Shown: positions 11,908 through 25,472, numbered from the stretch's first letter. The stretch: 64,000 nt of DNA from Impatiens glandulifera (GCF_907164915.1 NC_061864.1:9865889-9929888); one strand, 5' to 3'. Made by a program: numbers and translations. Notes: a model not told the origin generated them from the sequence alone.

Positions 11908-12950
11908 TTTATGTTTATCATCTTTAATCTTTTATATATCATCTATCCGAGATAGGATATTTAGTTGCGAATGCTTGATAAAATAATCATTTTGATTTTG
12001 TACTCAATTTTTTTAGAAAATAATCTATTACAATCAATTTTGGAACTAATCGGAAGTAGTGGAATATAAGATAATGGTGTGCGGAATGATTGATATAAAT
12101 ATTTGTTTGATCGAGCAAAGCAATTCATTTTGTATGGAGATAAAAGTAGAAGATTTTTCCATAGAATGAACAAACAATGGAGTCAAAGGAATAAAATTGT
12201 GCAACTAAAGAACCTAAATGGGGACTAGATTGATACACTCAAGCCATTGACTCCTCCAATAGCCATTTTTATGTATGGAAATAATATTATGTATTTAGAG
12301 AGAATCAAAATTGAATGTGATATAAAATATTTGTCATAATAACCGCTATACAACTATTATAAATTTATAATATTTGAAAAGTAAAGATATATACAATTTT
12401 AATGTATATAGGTAATACACTTTTTTTTTTTTAATATAAAGCCTAATACAATCCTTATTTAAGTCTCTATCTCTAAAACCTAGTATAATTATTTATTATG
12501 ACCTCTTTAGCTTGTACTATATTGAAGGTTTTTGTTTTGGTTTCGTAAAAAAAACAACTTTCTGGAAAAAAAAAAAAAAAAAAAGGTTTTTAGGTTTTTA
12601 ATGTGTAAATTATATTATAATATTTTTTAGTGGATGAAATTAGTAATTTAATTTAAAAAATGATAATAATATGATAGATAGAGAATTTATAAAATAAAAT
12701 AATTAAAAAAATCTAAAAATAACTCATCAAAACAAGCTCCAACAAATATAAAAACAAACCTTTTTTTTATTATCTCTAATATAAAACAAATTTTTTTTAT
12801 AAACTTTCATTTAATATATATGCATATATTTATAAAAAAAATATGCGTTTTAGCTAGCCCTTTAAAAAAAATTAAAATATATATATATAAATTTAAAATA
12901 AAAATAAAAATTTGATTATGCGTTTTAGCCCACTTTAGCACACAAATGAA
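11908..12950. other. DEFL 1 3' flank and AT-rich DNA
   Basis: The first 180 bp are the 3' flank of DEFL 1. They share GCTTGATAAAATAATCATTTTGA-type sequence with the flanks of the other DEFL genes and probably hold the poly(A) signal. The rest is A/T-rich with homopolymers and no recognisable gene. Confidence 0.5.
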
Positions 12951-12954
12951 AATC

Positions 12955-14316
12955 ATTCTCCAAAATTAATCGTTCAACTTCCCAAACTAATCTAGTTTAA
13001 TGTTTAAACTCATTTTTTTATTAAATTTAAATTCATTATATATATTTAAATTATTATTTTTATAAATTTGATATATTTAAATTGTTATTTGTATAAAACA
13101 AATTATTTATATATTTAATATATATTTTAAATTATTATTTTTATAAATTATTATTTATATTTTGATATATATTTTAAGTTATTATTTTTTATAAATTTAA
13201 TTATTTATATTTTAATATATAAATATTTACATTTCAATTATTATTTATATAATAAAATAAATATTCTCTTTAGCATTCTAATAAATAATTAATAAATATT
13301 AATAAATTTAAAATATTTTAATCATAATCATATAATAATTAACCATTCATAAAAATGATTACAATCATCATTTCTTTAAATTTTTGAAAGACGTACTCAA
13401 ATTTTGAATGATCTTCAAAATGGACATATTATTGTAAAGTATTAAAAAAATTATTTGAAAATATTGAAAACAAAGCATTAACACATACAATTATTCCATA
13501 CAATGAGTAAAGTGGAATATTTGAGGTGACTATATTGCACGTTACAAAATAAATAATGGTTCTTGGAAATATGGCAACAAACATATCGTTGACCTATGTA
13601 AATGTTTTTATTCTTGTGGAAAATAGTGTCGATATCAATCTCCATGTTCACATATAGTTGTTGGTTGTATAGTGTGCAATCTCGATTGGGTTCAATACGT
13701 TGATACATATATATATCACAATTTAACTACACTTTCTATGATGTGGCAGCATGATTTTCACCCCACACCTAACGAATCATATTCAACGTTTCCAATAACA
13801 CATGATTGGGAGAAATATGGTAGTCTTGTTCCCAATGAAAATTTGAGAAAGAAAAAAAAACAACGAGGTTAAAGTCAACGTATTCGAATCTAAATTGATA
13901 ACTCACGAAGGACCATCATTTGTGAGAAGTGTGGCCAAGAAGATCATACGAGACGTAATCAACGATATCTTGAGCAAAATCGTCAATAATTTAGAAAAAT
14001 GATGATTGTAATCGTTTTGTGAATGATTAATTATTATATTATTATGGTTAAGATATTTTAAATTTATTAGTATTTATCAATTATTTATTAGAATGTTAAA
14101 ATGAATATTTATTTCATTATATAAATAATAATTGAAATGTAAATATATATATATTAAAATATAAATAATTAAATTTATAAAAAATAATAATTTAAAATAT
14201 ATATCAAAATATAAATACTCAAATTTATAAAATAATAATTTAAAATATATATAAAACATAAATAATTTAATTTATACAAATAAAAATTTAAATATATCAA
14301 ATTTATAAAAGTAATA

Positions 14317-14358
<42 letters not shown>

Positions 14359-14460
14359 AATTTAAATGTAATAGATAAATAAATTTTAAAAAAAAACTAA
14401 AAAAAATAAATAAAGTAAATTAGTTTGGAGAATTAGAGGAAAATAAGGTTTTGAAAATGG
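12955..14460. mobile_element. Decayed Mutator-like element with long TIRs
   Basis: Two long AT-rich arms (about 12955-13385 and 13990-14460) are inverted copies of each other. Shared blocks include CTCCAAA near the outer ends, TTAAAATATTTTAA-type cores, and ATGATTGTAATC next to the interior. Between them lies a degenerate coding remnant (13560-13990). Long TIRs plus a transposase tail suggest a MULE. The MITE at 47578-48580 is a deletion derivative of the same family, with the same arms and no coding interior. No convincing target duplication was found. Confidence 0.6.
13560..13990 (+). pseudogene. Remnant of MULE-type transposase C-terminus
   Basis: Read on the plus strand with frame breaks and stops, the interior gives a run (13672-13869) with Trp-rich text, a HPTP-containing segment and a basic RKKKKQRG tail, then a C-X2-C-G-Q-X2-H knuckle-like motif near 13935. 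Plant MULE transposases end in a similar order: Tyr/His/Pro-rich stretch, basic linker and CCHC knuckle. The last cysteine is missing and the frame has stops, so it is dead. The similarity is weak and judged by eye. Confidence 0.4.
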
Positions 14461-15159
14461 TTTGACAAGTGCCTCCATCTGGCCGTCTAGGACCGCCACT
14501 CCCCGGACACACAATACTTTAAACTTTCCATGAGATAAGATTTTCCAAAAAAATTTATATTTATACACCTTGTTTGTTTCTATCCATGAATTTAAAAAAG
14601 GTAAAGACTATTAGTATTATTATTGTTTTTATTTAAAATTAAATATATAATTTTAGACTTTTAGTATATATAGTTTTAGACTTTTAGTATATAAACCAAG
14701 TGATTAGTTTAGTTGAAAGTTTTAACATTGTCAAATTCATTTATTATTTTAAATTTTTATGAATCCATTTTGATATAAACTTGTGTTTCTGTACAATAAA
14801 TAAATAATTTATTTATAATATTTAAAATTAAGCCAATTGAAAATATGGTGAAATTTTTTCTTACTAAAAATAAAAAAATTTCAATATGTATTTATAAATC
14901 TAAAATTGAGAAATGGTCCACCCTCTTTTGCATACATAAAATATGTGAAAATATCAAATATAGGATAGTGACATAAGTTAACTTACTGACTCTATTGACT
15001 ATTGACTTTTATTTATTTATTATTATTGTATTTATATGGTTGTTTATTAAAAAATTTATTCCATAACATTTTCTCTTAGAAATATGTGTTAATTTTACAA
15101 CATTTTCTTATAGAAATTTGTGTTAAATTAAAATAATTAATAGACTATTTTTTTTTGTC
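14461..15159. other. Intergenic DNA without recognised genes
   Basis: AT-rich with homopolymers. A stretch at 14960-15050 (AAGTTAACTTACTGACTC region) is an inverted relative of 26925-26990. No gene is supported. Confidence 0.45.
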
Positions 15160-15215
15160 ATACATTATAATTGTGTTTCTATATTAAGTAGCATCAGAAC
15201 ATATCTTTTTTGGAA

Positions 15216-15263
<48 letters not shown>

Positions 15264-17570
15264 ATCCTCACTTGTCTGTCTCTTGGACGATTTTTTTGGG
15301 ATAACAATTTTTAGGTTGTCTTATTTTTGTTGATACTTAGCCCCAAAATACTAGTCACAACTAAACATATCCGGTAAGTTATGTTGTACATATTTGAACT
15401 TAGGTCATTATTGTAAATTGTCATTGTGTTATTTTCTAACATTGTAAGTTTTATTATAATATTATAGAGTGGTATTTCGGTGATATTTTATTTTTATTTT
15501 TTGTTGAAATTCTTTTCTACTAAGACAGAATGTTCTATCTTGTTTTTAGTTGATTTGGTTTTATAAAATACTTAATAATTTGAATTTAAATCTATTTGCT
15601 AACCCTTTTAAAAATATAAATATATAATAAAAGTACTAACTTTATTAATTTAAATAAATAATAAAAAGATTATTTTTAATAAATGTATTTTTGAAAATAT
15701 TAAATGAAATTTATATTTATAATATATATAACAATAATAAGATTAATCATTATATATTTAATGTTTTATTAATAAAAAAATATTATTTGAGAGAAAATAA
15801 AAAAGATGATTTTCTAAAATTTAAATTTGTTTATCAATCTTATTTTAATCTTCTTTTAACCCAACATAAAATTTTCAACTATATTTATTCAATAAAGTTA
15901 ACCTTTTTATATTCTTTAATGAATAATATCTAATACTCACTAAACTAATATATAAAATATAAATTTACAAAAAAAATTCAAATAAGTGAAATTTTTAATA
16001 TTTTACTAATTAAATAATATTTTATTACTAACTCATTTATATAACCAATACTCTAACTTTTCAATATAATAATTATTTTTTATCTAATTTTTTATAATCT
16101 TTTGAAGTTTGTCAAAAAAAAAAGAAAAATATTTTAACAAATTATAACATAATATTATTAATTTATATTTATAATTAGAGAAGTGATAGAGAGAGAATTT
16201 GGTGAGAGAATGACTTAGCATCACCTTCATTTGTTGGAAAATGTAAAAGTGAGAGGAAAGAGAGAAAAGATAGAAATTATTTGATTTTTTCAGCGAATAA
16301 AATGATGTCAAGTCATTCTCTCACCAAATTCTTTCACTTAATAATTTTTCTTATAATTATATATATATATATATTAATATGACTAGACACTATAATTAAT
16401 AAATAATTATGAAAATATACTAATTAATATATAATTAAAAATTCAGACAAATCACTCATTTTGGAACGAAGACCTAATAATTAATGGGTTGGTTGAGGCC
16501 CAATATTATTAAATATTGTAACATTTGTAACCCTAGATTTACACAAGCCTCCTTTTATCATAATTTTTATCGCCGTACATTCTTTATATTCTTGGTCATC
16601 TTTCAATTTGATTTCAGTGAATGCGTTAGGAATATTTTTCTTTATCAAACTCATCGTCGAGTGTGTATATGTGAAGTTTGTCATCGATAATTTCTTTCAT
16701 TGTGTCCCGATTGTGAGTTCTTCTTTCTTTCACGTTATATTTATATTAAATAAATCACATTCTTACTATTGACTTTGAATTTTGATTAGTTCAACACCAA
16801 TTTGATGTCGCAAACATATTGTCGATGTCCTATCGTTTTCAAAAAGGTATTTTCATTGTCTTCAATTTGATTTTTCAGAAACTCTAACTTAATTGTTTTA
16901 TTCTAATTTTTTTTAGACAATGGTTTATTCCAGGAAAAAGTTAGCTTGACATCCAACCGTGTGATATTAATTTTAACAAAATCCTTTCAATCTGAATCGA
17001 ATTTAATATGCCGCTTGTGAACTCAGAGCCACGTCCTGTTATGTCTCCGACCAGTGTCGGCCTCCGTTCTCTTTTGCATCTTGAATCCCGTCTCTATGAA
17101 ATACACTCTCATTCATAATTCCGTGTCGGTTTTCGTGATGATCGGATTAGGGTACAGTCCGTATGACCGATAAATACAAGCTTTTACGGTTGTTATAGAG
17201 TCTCGTGATTCAGATGGTAAGAGTAGGTTTCATACCCAAATTTACCCAATCAGAAGCCCTTCTTCTTCTTGGAGGAGAATTTAAGATGCTCAGATGCATA
17301 AGGTCACGCATTGGATAATGAAGAAAGACACAATGGAGAGATATTGTTAATGTGGTTAACTTTGGTGTGTTTGAAGGTCCGTTGAGAGTTGAGAGTAAGT
17401 GTGATGACTGATAACAATAGTTTAATTAATTGTAATGTTAGTTTAAAAACTTCTAATTGGTTTGATGTAAAACTTCAATGAGAGATGTAATTGTATGACA
17501 AACAATTTGAATAATACATGTTTTAGTTTATATTTGTTCTTCAATATTTTAATATGGTATTAAAACACAA
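15160..17570. repeat. Duplicated segment, copy 1
   Basis: Direct relative of 28135-29920. Shared landmarks in the same order: TGTGTTTCTATATTAA, CACTTGTC, GTTGATACTTAGCCCCAAAATACTA, a GAGGCCCAAT plus AACCCTA promoter-like patch (16490-16545), GATAATTTCTTTCATTGTGTC, TTTGAATTTTGATTAGTTCAAC, and a final AGAGATGTAATTG...CAAACAA block. The GGCCCAA (site II-like) and AACCCTA (telo-box-like) pair suggests a fossil promoter of a housekeeping gene. No intact coding exon was recognised in either copy. Copy 1 has an extra moderately GC-rich block at 16990-17230 of unknown origin. Confidence 0.55.
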
Positions 17571-18696
17571 AGTTTGAAAGTTCAGTCTAAGAGAGGTTTT
17601 ATTTTATTAATATTGAAAAAAAAACATTTAATAATTCCTCTCTTTTACTTTATTATTACAAAATATATGCATTTAATAATTCTCTATTTTTAAAGTTTTT
17701 ATTATTAAGTTATTATAAATAACTTTTCTAATTATTAATATCTTTTAAAAAATAGTTATATATATTTGTTAGATATATAAATTTATTATTATATAAATTA
17801 AGTTTGTTATATATATATAACTTTTTTATAATTATAGAAGAATATATAAAATTTTAAAAGTTAATATATATATATATTAATAAAATGAAAAAAATAATAA
17901 TTGTTTTTCTTTTGTTCTTTTTAATAATTTATTCTCTTTTATTTATTATAAAATTTAAAAAAATTAATAATAATTATTATTCAAACTAAAATAAATATAG
18001 TTAGATGTATTATATTTAATTAAAACATTGATTCATTTTATTTATTATGTTTGGTTAATCGATTATAATGTAATTAAAAAATGACATAATTGTTAAAGTT
18101 ATACAAAAAAAAAAAAAAAAAAAAAAAATCTTTTTAATGAAATCATTGTTAATTTATTATATAGATATCATTTATAACCATAATCCTTTGAATATTCCTT
18201 CAAGTATTCACCCTATTCTTGGAACCATTTGATTGAAGTTTATTTTGTTACTGTAATTCTCTTTGTTCTTCTTATTCATATTTCTTTCTTAATACTTCTA
18301 CTTATTATTATCATAAAATAACTGTTTTATCTTGAGAAAATAAAAATAAAATTATAGAAATACAATATAATATAATATTATACCTACATCGATATACACC
18401 AAATCTGATAAAGATTACTAGTAGATTCAGGTTGAAAAAGTATGAACTCCTAATTTTCGTTTCAGAAATTTGAAAAAAAAAAACTAATTTCAATACAAAA
18501 AATCTAAAAAATATTATATTATTAGATGAGAGTGAAACTCATAATCTTCATAGAAAAATTATTTAAATTAATTTATTTAAAATTAATTTTAAATTTAACG
18601 ATTTTAAATAACTACAAATTTAATTATTAATCTCAATAAAAAAAATATAATTTCAAATTATTTTATTTTATAATTACATAATTAATTAAGTAAACA

Positions 18697-18732
<36 letters not shown>

Positions 18733-18894
18733 TTATATTAGCATCATTTGAGTTGGTTAGACATACAGCTCTAGGCTAAGGGATTGATTCTTAAAAATCA
18801 CATATAGTGTAAATCATAATCATCAAAGTTCATATGTCAAAAATTATTTTTTATTTTTTATTTTTTTAAGTTGATAAATATGAAAAAAATATTC

Positions 18895-18990
18895 AAAATT
18901 TTATACATAAATCAAATTTTATAACTAAAATAACAAATATAACATTTATATCCAAGTTTGTACATAAAAATGACATTTCTCTCTTATTGA
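18895..18990. repeat. Partial end of the 2621-9160 TIR family
   Basis: Ends CCAAGTTTGTACATAAAAAT followed by GACATTTCTCTCT, closely matching the right end of the TIR element (CCAACTTTATACATAAAATT, then GACATTTATCCCA). The opposite end was not located. Confidence 0.45.
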
Positions 18991-19035
18991 AATACAATAG
19001 TGTATTAGGGAAAAAATGTTAAAATTAGAATACTC

Positions 19036-19147
<112 letters not shown>

Positions 19148-20660
19148 TAATTATTTATTAATAATCAACCCACTAACCCACTAGTATAAGAATTAATGAA
19201 TAGTTACAGCATCCATCTAGACAAAATATTAAATAAATTGTTTAAAGCACAATGGTTTTTAAATTATTATTTATTAAAATACTAAAATCGATTATATGAC
19301 ATTCATCTATCAATGAATATCTATAATTATTTTTTTTCGTTAAAAATGTAATATAATCCTTAATTTCTTAAAATATTAAATTAATTCTATACTTTTTTTC
19401 TTCTAATTCATAGAAAATTGCAATAAAATATACTTTTACCTATTCGTAAATTCGGATTCATCAATCTGTCCGTTGTATGCAGGTACAATCAACTATAAAA
19501 AAAAATTCTAAGAAGTTAGAATACAAATTTTCTCATGACTTTGGCTTCATCACTTTCGGCTTTGAGGATACAGTTAATAAACTAGTAGAAGAGGTTTTTG
19601 AACGATTCTAACTCTTGAATCCTAGCATTGACCTCTCGATCACATACTAATCAAATTTCAACCCCCAAAGATTGATGAAGAAGAGATTGCACTGACATTG
19701 AAGTTCATGAGACTCCTTATTATGCATTGACCTCTCGATATAATTTTTGTTGCTCTAAGTCTTGTTTTGATGAGATTTGAACTCATAGCCAAATTAAAAT
19801 TTTAAATTCATATCTTGAACCACCAAGCGACAACCATTTATGTTTAAAATCACAATAAATATATAACTAAACATTTTGATATTTTTAACAAATGGGTTGC
19901 CCTGAAGAGTGGGCTGCCCTAGCCCGAGGGCTTGTCGGGCTTATCCCAGGGCCGGCCCTGGTTATATATAACAACAAATATTGACAAGATAGGAAGTAAC
20001 TTTATATTTTTTGAGAGAAGAATGCCAATTTTATTATCGAACTATAACGGAATATTCACGTATATTACTGAAATAATTTTTGTTCGTTCATACTTCATAC
20101 CACTATAGTTGAGTTTAATGTTCATCTATGTCAGTGCTGGACAAAAACATCCAAACCCGTTAAAAGATGATATGTTTGATTGACATATCATTTTTTTAAA
20201 ATTAATATATATTATATATTTATTTTTATTCACTATTTCTAAATAATAAAACTTAATTTACATTTTCAAATACATTAATCAAACAAATTATACATTTTGA
20301 GAAACATTCACAATAATTCACTTATTTTTTAATTAATATATTTTCAACATTTATTTTTATTAACATTTCTAAATAATAAAATCCGTTAATAAAATAAATG
20401 TTAAAAATATATTAATTAAAAAAAAGTAAATTATTGTTAATTTCTCTCAAAAATGTCTAAATGATTTAGTTAATAATTTAGTTAATGACTTTGAAAATAT
20501 AATTTTATTATTATTTAGAAATTATGAATAAAAATAAAAATATAATATATCTATTAATTTTTAAAAAAAATGACATGTTAATCACATGTGTTATCATTTA
20601 ACGGATTTGAATGTTTTTGTTAACCAGTAATATAGATGAATATTAAGTTCAATTATAGTG

Positions 20661-23245
20661 TAAAGGTGAACATAATATGGGTTTACCCAAACCCAACCCT
20701 AACCCAAACCCAAAATATCAATTCGGGTTGGTTAATATGGGTTGGGTTGAGTATGGGTTGAGTTTAATTTGGGTTGGGTTATGGTTACCCAAATTACCCA
20801 AATTATATAAATTTAGTTTAATTCTCTATTATTAATCCAATATAAACTAATCATCTTCCAACTTTAAGTCGAACATGTTTTTGACATGTTTAACATATTT
20901 TTCATACGTTTAACACGTTTTGCACACATCTAACACATTTTTAATATTTTTAACACGTTTCACTTATAACATGTTTTTCACACGTTTAACACGTTTTCAC
21001 ATTTTTGACACGTTTTCACGTTTTTGACACGTTTAACACGTTTTCACGTTTTGACACGTTTAACACGTTTTTGACATGTTTAACGCATTTTCACACTAAT
21101 AACACGTTTTTCACGTTTTTGTCACGTTGAACACGTTTTTGACATGTTTAATACGTTTAACGCGTTTTTGACAAGTTTAACACGTTTTTGGCACGTTTAA
21201 CACGTTTTTAACATACTTAACACGTTAAAACGTTTTTGATAAGTTTAACACGATTTTCACGTTTTTGGCACGTTTAACACGTTTTAAACATATTTAACAC
21301 GTTTTTGATAAGTTTAACACGATTTTCACGTTTTTGGCACGTTTAACACATTTTTGACATTTTAACACGTTTTTGATATGTTTAACATGTTTTTCACACG
21401 TTAACACGTTTTTAATATTTATATCACGTTTTCACACTTAAAACATGTTTTTCACACGTTTAACACGTTTTTACGTTTTTGGCATGTTTAATAAGTTTTT
21501 GACATGTTTAACACGTTTTCATACTAATAACACGTTTTTGTCACGTTTAGCACGTTTTTGATATATTTAATACGTTTAACGCGTTTTTGACAAAATAAAA
21601 CACGTATTTTTTTACGTTTTTTGCACGTTTAACACGTTTTTAACATAACTAACACATCAACATGTTTTTGATAAGTTTAACATGGTTTTCACATTTTTGG
21701 CACGTTTAACACGTTTTTAATATTCCAACACGTTTTTGATATGTTTAACACGTTTTCACACGTTTAGCACGTGTTTCACACATTTAATATGTTTTTCACG
21801 TTTTTGGCATGTTAAACACGTTTTTGACATATTTGACACGTTTTTCACACATTAACACGTTTTTCACATTTTGGTACGTTTAATACGTTTTTGACATGTT
21901 TAACATGTTTTTCACGTTTTTCACATTCTTAACATGTTTAACATGTTTGTAACATGTTTAATACGTTTCTAACATGTTTAACACGTTATTCACGTTTTTG
22001 GCACGTTTAACACGTTTAACACGTTTTTTTACATTTTAACACGTTTTACTCATTTAACATATTTTTGACATGTTTAACATATTTTTTTTGCACGTTAACA
22101 CGTTTTGATAAGTTTTAACACATTTTCGTCACGTTTAACATGCATGTTTTTGGCATTTTTGACACGTTTAATATGTTTTTCACACATTTGACATTAAACG
22201 TGTGAAAACATATTAAACGTGTCAAAAATGTGAAAAACATGTTAAACGTGTCAAAAACGTGTTAAACGTATCAAAATGTGCCAAAAACGAGGAAAATGTG
22301 TGAAAACATATTAAACATGTTACAAACGTGTTAAACGTGTTAATAATGTGAAAAACGTGAAAAACATGTTAAACATGTCAAAACGTGCCAAAAACGTGAA
22401 AAATGTGTCAAAATGTGTTAAATGTGTCGTAATCGTGAAAAATGTGTCAAACGTGTTAAACATGTTAAAACATGAAAATAGTGTCCAACGTGTCAAATGT
22501 GTTAAACGTGTTGAGTGTGTGAAAACGTATTAAACGTGTCGAAAAGGTAATAAACGTGTCGAAAATGTGAAAAATGTGTCAAAAACGTGTTAAACGTCTC
22601 AAAACGTGGAAAATGTGTTAAACGTGTCAAAACGTGTTAAACGTGCCAAAATGTAAAAAACGTGTGAAACGTGTCAATAATGTGAAAAACGTATTAAACG
22701 TATTAAACGTGTTAAACGTTTCAAAACGTGTCAAAAATGTGGAAAACGTGTTAAACGTGTCAAAACGTGCCAAAAACGTGTGAAACGTGTAAAAAATGTG
22801 AAAAATATGTTAAACGTGTCAAAACGTGCCAAAATGTGTCAAAATGTGTTAAATGTGTCGAAAACGTAAAAAAATGTGTCAAACGTGTCAAATACGTGTT
22901 AAAAACGTGTTAAACATGCCAAAAACATGAAAAACGTGTTCAACGTGTCAAAAATGTGTTAAACGTGCCAAAAACGCGTTAAACGTGTCAAAAACGTGTT
23001 AAACGTGTGAAAAACGTATTAAAAATGTCAAAAACGTGTTAAACGAATAAAAATGTGTTAAATGAGTCAAATACATGTTAAATAAAAAAATAAAAATAAA
23101 ATAATTTGGGTTACCCATCCCATACCCAACCCATACCCAACCTATATTAGGAAATAATATGGGTTGAATTATAAGTTGGGTAAATTTAATTTGGGTTGAA
23201 TATGGGTTAGGTAATACGGGTTGGGTTTACCCGTTTGCTATATAT
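20661..23245. mobile_element. Fold-back element with mirror-image ACGT arrays
   Basis: The outer ends are inverted GGGTT/AACCC-rich blocks: 20678-20810 starts GGGTTTACCCAAACCCAACC, and 23107-23235 ends GGGTTGGGTTTACCCG. Inside are two arrays of a degenerate roughly 20-bp unit. In the left array (about 20870-22186) it reads as CACGTTTAACACGTTTTTGA; in the right array (about 22200-23080) as its reverse complement, AACGTGTTAAACGTGTCAAA. They meet at a near-perfect palindromic hinge at about 22161-22221. The short frame at 22348-22533 only reads through repeat units. No transposase is present. The outer blocks resemble those of non-autonomous plant elements with GGGTTTACCC ends, but the superfamily is unassigned and no target duplication was seen. 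Confidence 0.75.
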
Positions 23246-24226
23246 ATATATATATATATGATGGAAGGTTAATTTGTATAAAACACTTTTTAATGACAAG
23301 GTGAATTTGGGCGCTATTGATTTGACTACCCAACTCTCGTGTTATGTAATGAAGGAGTTGTTGACAGAAGAAGAAGATTCGACTCTAGTATGTATTTTCT
23401 CTATTCCTTTTCATTGATATATTGCTACAATATAGAGTGTATTAATAGTATAAACAACTTGAACACTGTGTATTTGTCATTATATATGTCGTCTTCTTCC
23501 AATATTCCTATGCCATGTTTCTATCTTTCAATGAAGACAGGATAATCAACTTCAAATATTGCCATATCTCTTTAAGATGTCGTGATACGCTAGTTTGACA
23601 TTCAATTGGATTAACAAATAATTGTGATCCATGTCTTCAACTTCTTTCATCTCCCAATCCCAAGATAATCTCTAGAGATAAAAGATTTTGTTTGTTGATG
23701 GATTCATCAACCGGTAACTCAAATCTTTATTCTTAACATTCTAGAGCTTACTCACTTTTAATTAGAAAATTTGAGAAAAAAAATTATTCTTCATTTCAAT
23801 AGTTGCCAAAATAATATTTTTTTCAAATAGTTTGAATCTTCCTTCCATCATCAAAACTGACTGAAAAAATCCTTTTGAATAAATGGTACAATACTTCCAA
23901 TATATATACATAATCTTCAATCTCCTAATGTTGTCTTCTTTTTTCAATGCCACATTGTAGTTAATTAAGATAACTAGCTTCCAGGATTAATATCAAATTC
24001 ATAGTAATATTTAACATTAAACACAACATTGAATGAGGTTAAGAAGGAAAAGATGATGAAATAAAAAGTGAAAATTGCATAACATTTTCCACCACTAATT
24101 AAGACAAAGTTAGAACCATTTGGTGTATGACCTTTATGTTTAGAAAGCAAATGATTGTTTTTGCAGTAATCATGTTATCAACATCAATAATGGGTGAAGT
24201 GTTTTTTTTTTTTTTTTTTTTTTTTT
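23246..24226. other. Intergenic DNA, no clear gene
   Basis: Moderately AT-rich. Short frames at 23339-23545 (plus) and 23762-23953 (minus) lack recognisable features. A TTTTTGCAG splice-acceptor-like site at about 24156-24164 precedes a short run whose translation loosely resembles the second half of a DEFL signal peptide (ends MGEV). No cysteine-rich exon follows, so it is not called. Confidence 0.4.
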
Positions 24227-24228
24227 GC

Positions 24229-24344
24229 AGCAAAACCTGAAAGAAGAAGAGAAAGAGCAAAACATGAATGAGGAAGAAAAAGAGCAAATCGGGAATGAGG
24301 AAGTAAAAGAGCAAAACATGAATGGGGAAGGGGAAGAAGAGTGA
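24229..24344 (+). other. Glu-rich exon-like segment after a poly-T/CAG
   Basis: A run of about 22 T ends in GCAG, a strong acceptor-like signal. It is followed by an open stretch encoding roughly 37 residues made of imperfect repeats such as EEEKEQNMNE, ending in TGA at 24342-24344. Three copies of a GAAAGAGCAAAACATGAATG-type unit are visible. It could be the last exon of an unrecognised gene, or a purine-rich minisatellite that happens to be open. No upstream exon was identified. Confidence 0.3.
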
Positions 24345-24626
24345 TCATGGCCAGAATTTGATACTACATTTTTCCATCGTTTGTTCAACTTATAAATTAT
24401 ACCCCTGATATTTATACTATTTGGTGAAGATGGATTGATTGGTTTCAGGAGTTATTTTTGAGGTTGGTGATATTATTATATATTATTGTAGGATAAACTC
24501 ATCTATTGTTTTAAATTATTTTTATTTTATTAAAATTCTATGTTTACTTATTTAGGCGAGTCATTTGAAATACTTGTTATAAGAGTTGGTTTGATGTAGA
24601 ATTATTTATGATTTTTTTGTGTGTAG

Positions 24627-24663
24627 AAGGAAAATTAGTAGTAACGAAGGATCACTAAAAAAA
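24627..24663 (+). repeat. 37-bp direct repeat, left of DEFL 2
   Basis: Starts AAGGAAAATTAGTAGTAACG. An exact copy lies at 25701-25737, on the other side of DEFL gene 2. Confidence 0.8.
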
Positions 24664-24869
24664 ATAGATGATAACAGATTTTAAATATTTTTTTTTATTT
24701 TGTGTTTTAAGTGATAAAGACATGACATCATGCATGCCACATATTTAAAAAAGATGTTATATTTTAAAATTTGATAGCTACTTTAATTAAAGGTGTATTT
24801 TAAAAATCACTTGTGAATTTTTTATTTATTTTTTGTCAAGGAACTTGCAAATCTTTCAATTAAATAATA

Positions 24870-24918
24870 AAGATGTAATATCTATAAAATCTAAGATGTA
24901 ATATTTATAAAATCTGAT
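24870..24918 (+). promoter_or_regulatory. DEFL upstream motif, two copies
   Basis: Two tandem copies of GATGTAATATnTATAAAATCT about 140-190 bp before the DEFL 2 start. The region from about 24730 on also matches the upstream DNA of the broken DEFL at 61768. Confidence 0.55.
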
Positions 24919-25057
24919 ACAAGAGGGAATGAATAAATAAATAAATAAATAAATGAGCATCCGTGCATGTATACACTTATAAATTGACAAACCAAATTAA
25001 TGTGAAGAAAGATAATAAGACTTAATTAAAGGTGTTTATTATTAAAAAAAAAAAACA

Positions 25058-25472
25058 ATGGCCAAGTTCTCTTCATGCACCACCAACAACTTCAAGCTCA
25101 TGATCACCCTTGTTTTATCAGGTTAGTATTAATTATAACTTCTTCTTTTCATCATTTAGTTAGTATATAAATTAGATTGTTAATTAATCATGATGTTTAT
25201 ATATATGTGCAGTAACGCTGGGATTAATGGTGATGACGGGTGAAGCCCACCCAGATTATGGATATCATTGCTCCATCATAACGAAAATCGGTTATTGCGA
25301 CACACCTATTGGCCAAGAAGGGCATGGGACCTGCCGGATAGATTGCGCTGTGACGTACGGGGGCAGTGGTGAATGTATATGGCGTGGTGTTAATAAAGGA
25401 TTATGTAATTGCAGAATCAATTGCCCAAAATCTCCTCAAAACCCAAAGTCGCCTCCAAGTATCTTCTTTTAA
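25058..25472 (+). CDS. Defensin-like secreted peptide 2 (two exons)
   Basis: Exon 1 is 25058-25121 and exon 2 is 25213-25472, with a 91-bp phase-1 GT-AG intron; the product is 107 aa. The signal peptide covers about residues 1-33. Eight cysteines at 41, 50, 62, 66, 76, 86, 88 and 92 give C-X8-C-X11-C-X3-C-X9-C-X9-C-X-C-X3-C, the plant defensin scaffold with a longer second loop. Unlike the other copies it has a Pro/Ser/Lys-rich tail after the last cysteine (residues 93-107), reminiscent of a short C-terminal extension or propeptide. TATA box at 24978-24984, 74 bp before the ATG. A 37-bp direct repeat flanks the gene. This copy is closest to the relics at 30138 and 61768. Function beyond a secreted defensin-like peptide is unknown. 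Confidence 0.88.

Noticed and set aside
20678..20720. Telomere-like CCCTAACCC and AACCC repeats
   Set aside because: Part of the inverted ends of the fold-back element; the repeats are irregular (AACCC/AAACCC mixtures) and bounded, not an interstitial telomere tract.
22348..22533. 61-codon frame rich in Lys, Val and Asn
   Set aside because: It lies wholly in the ACGT-rich fold-back array and its translation mirrors the repeat unit.
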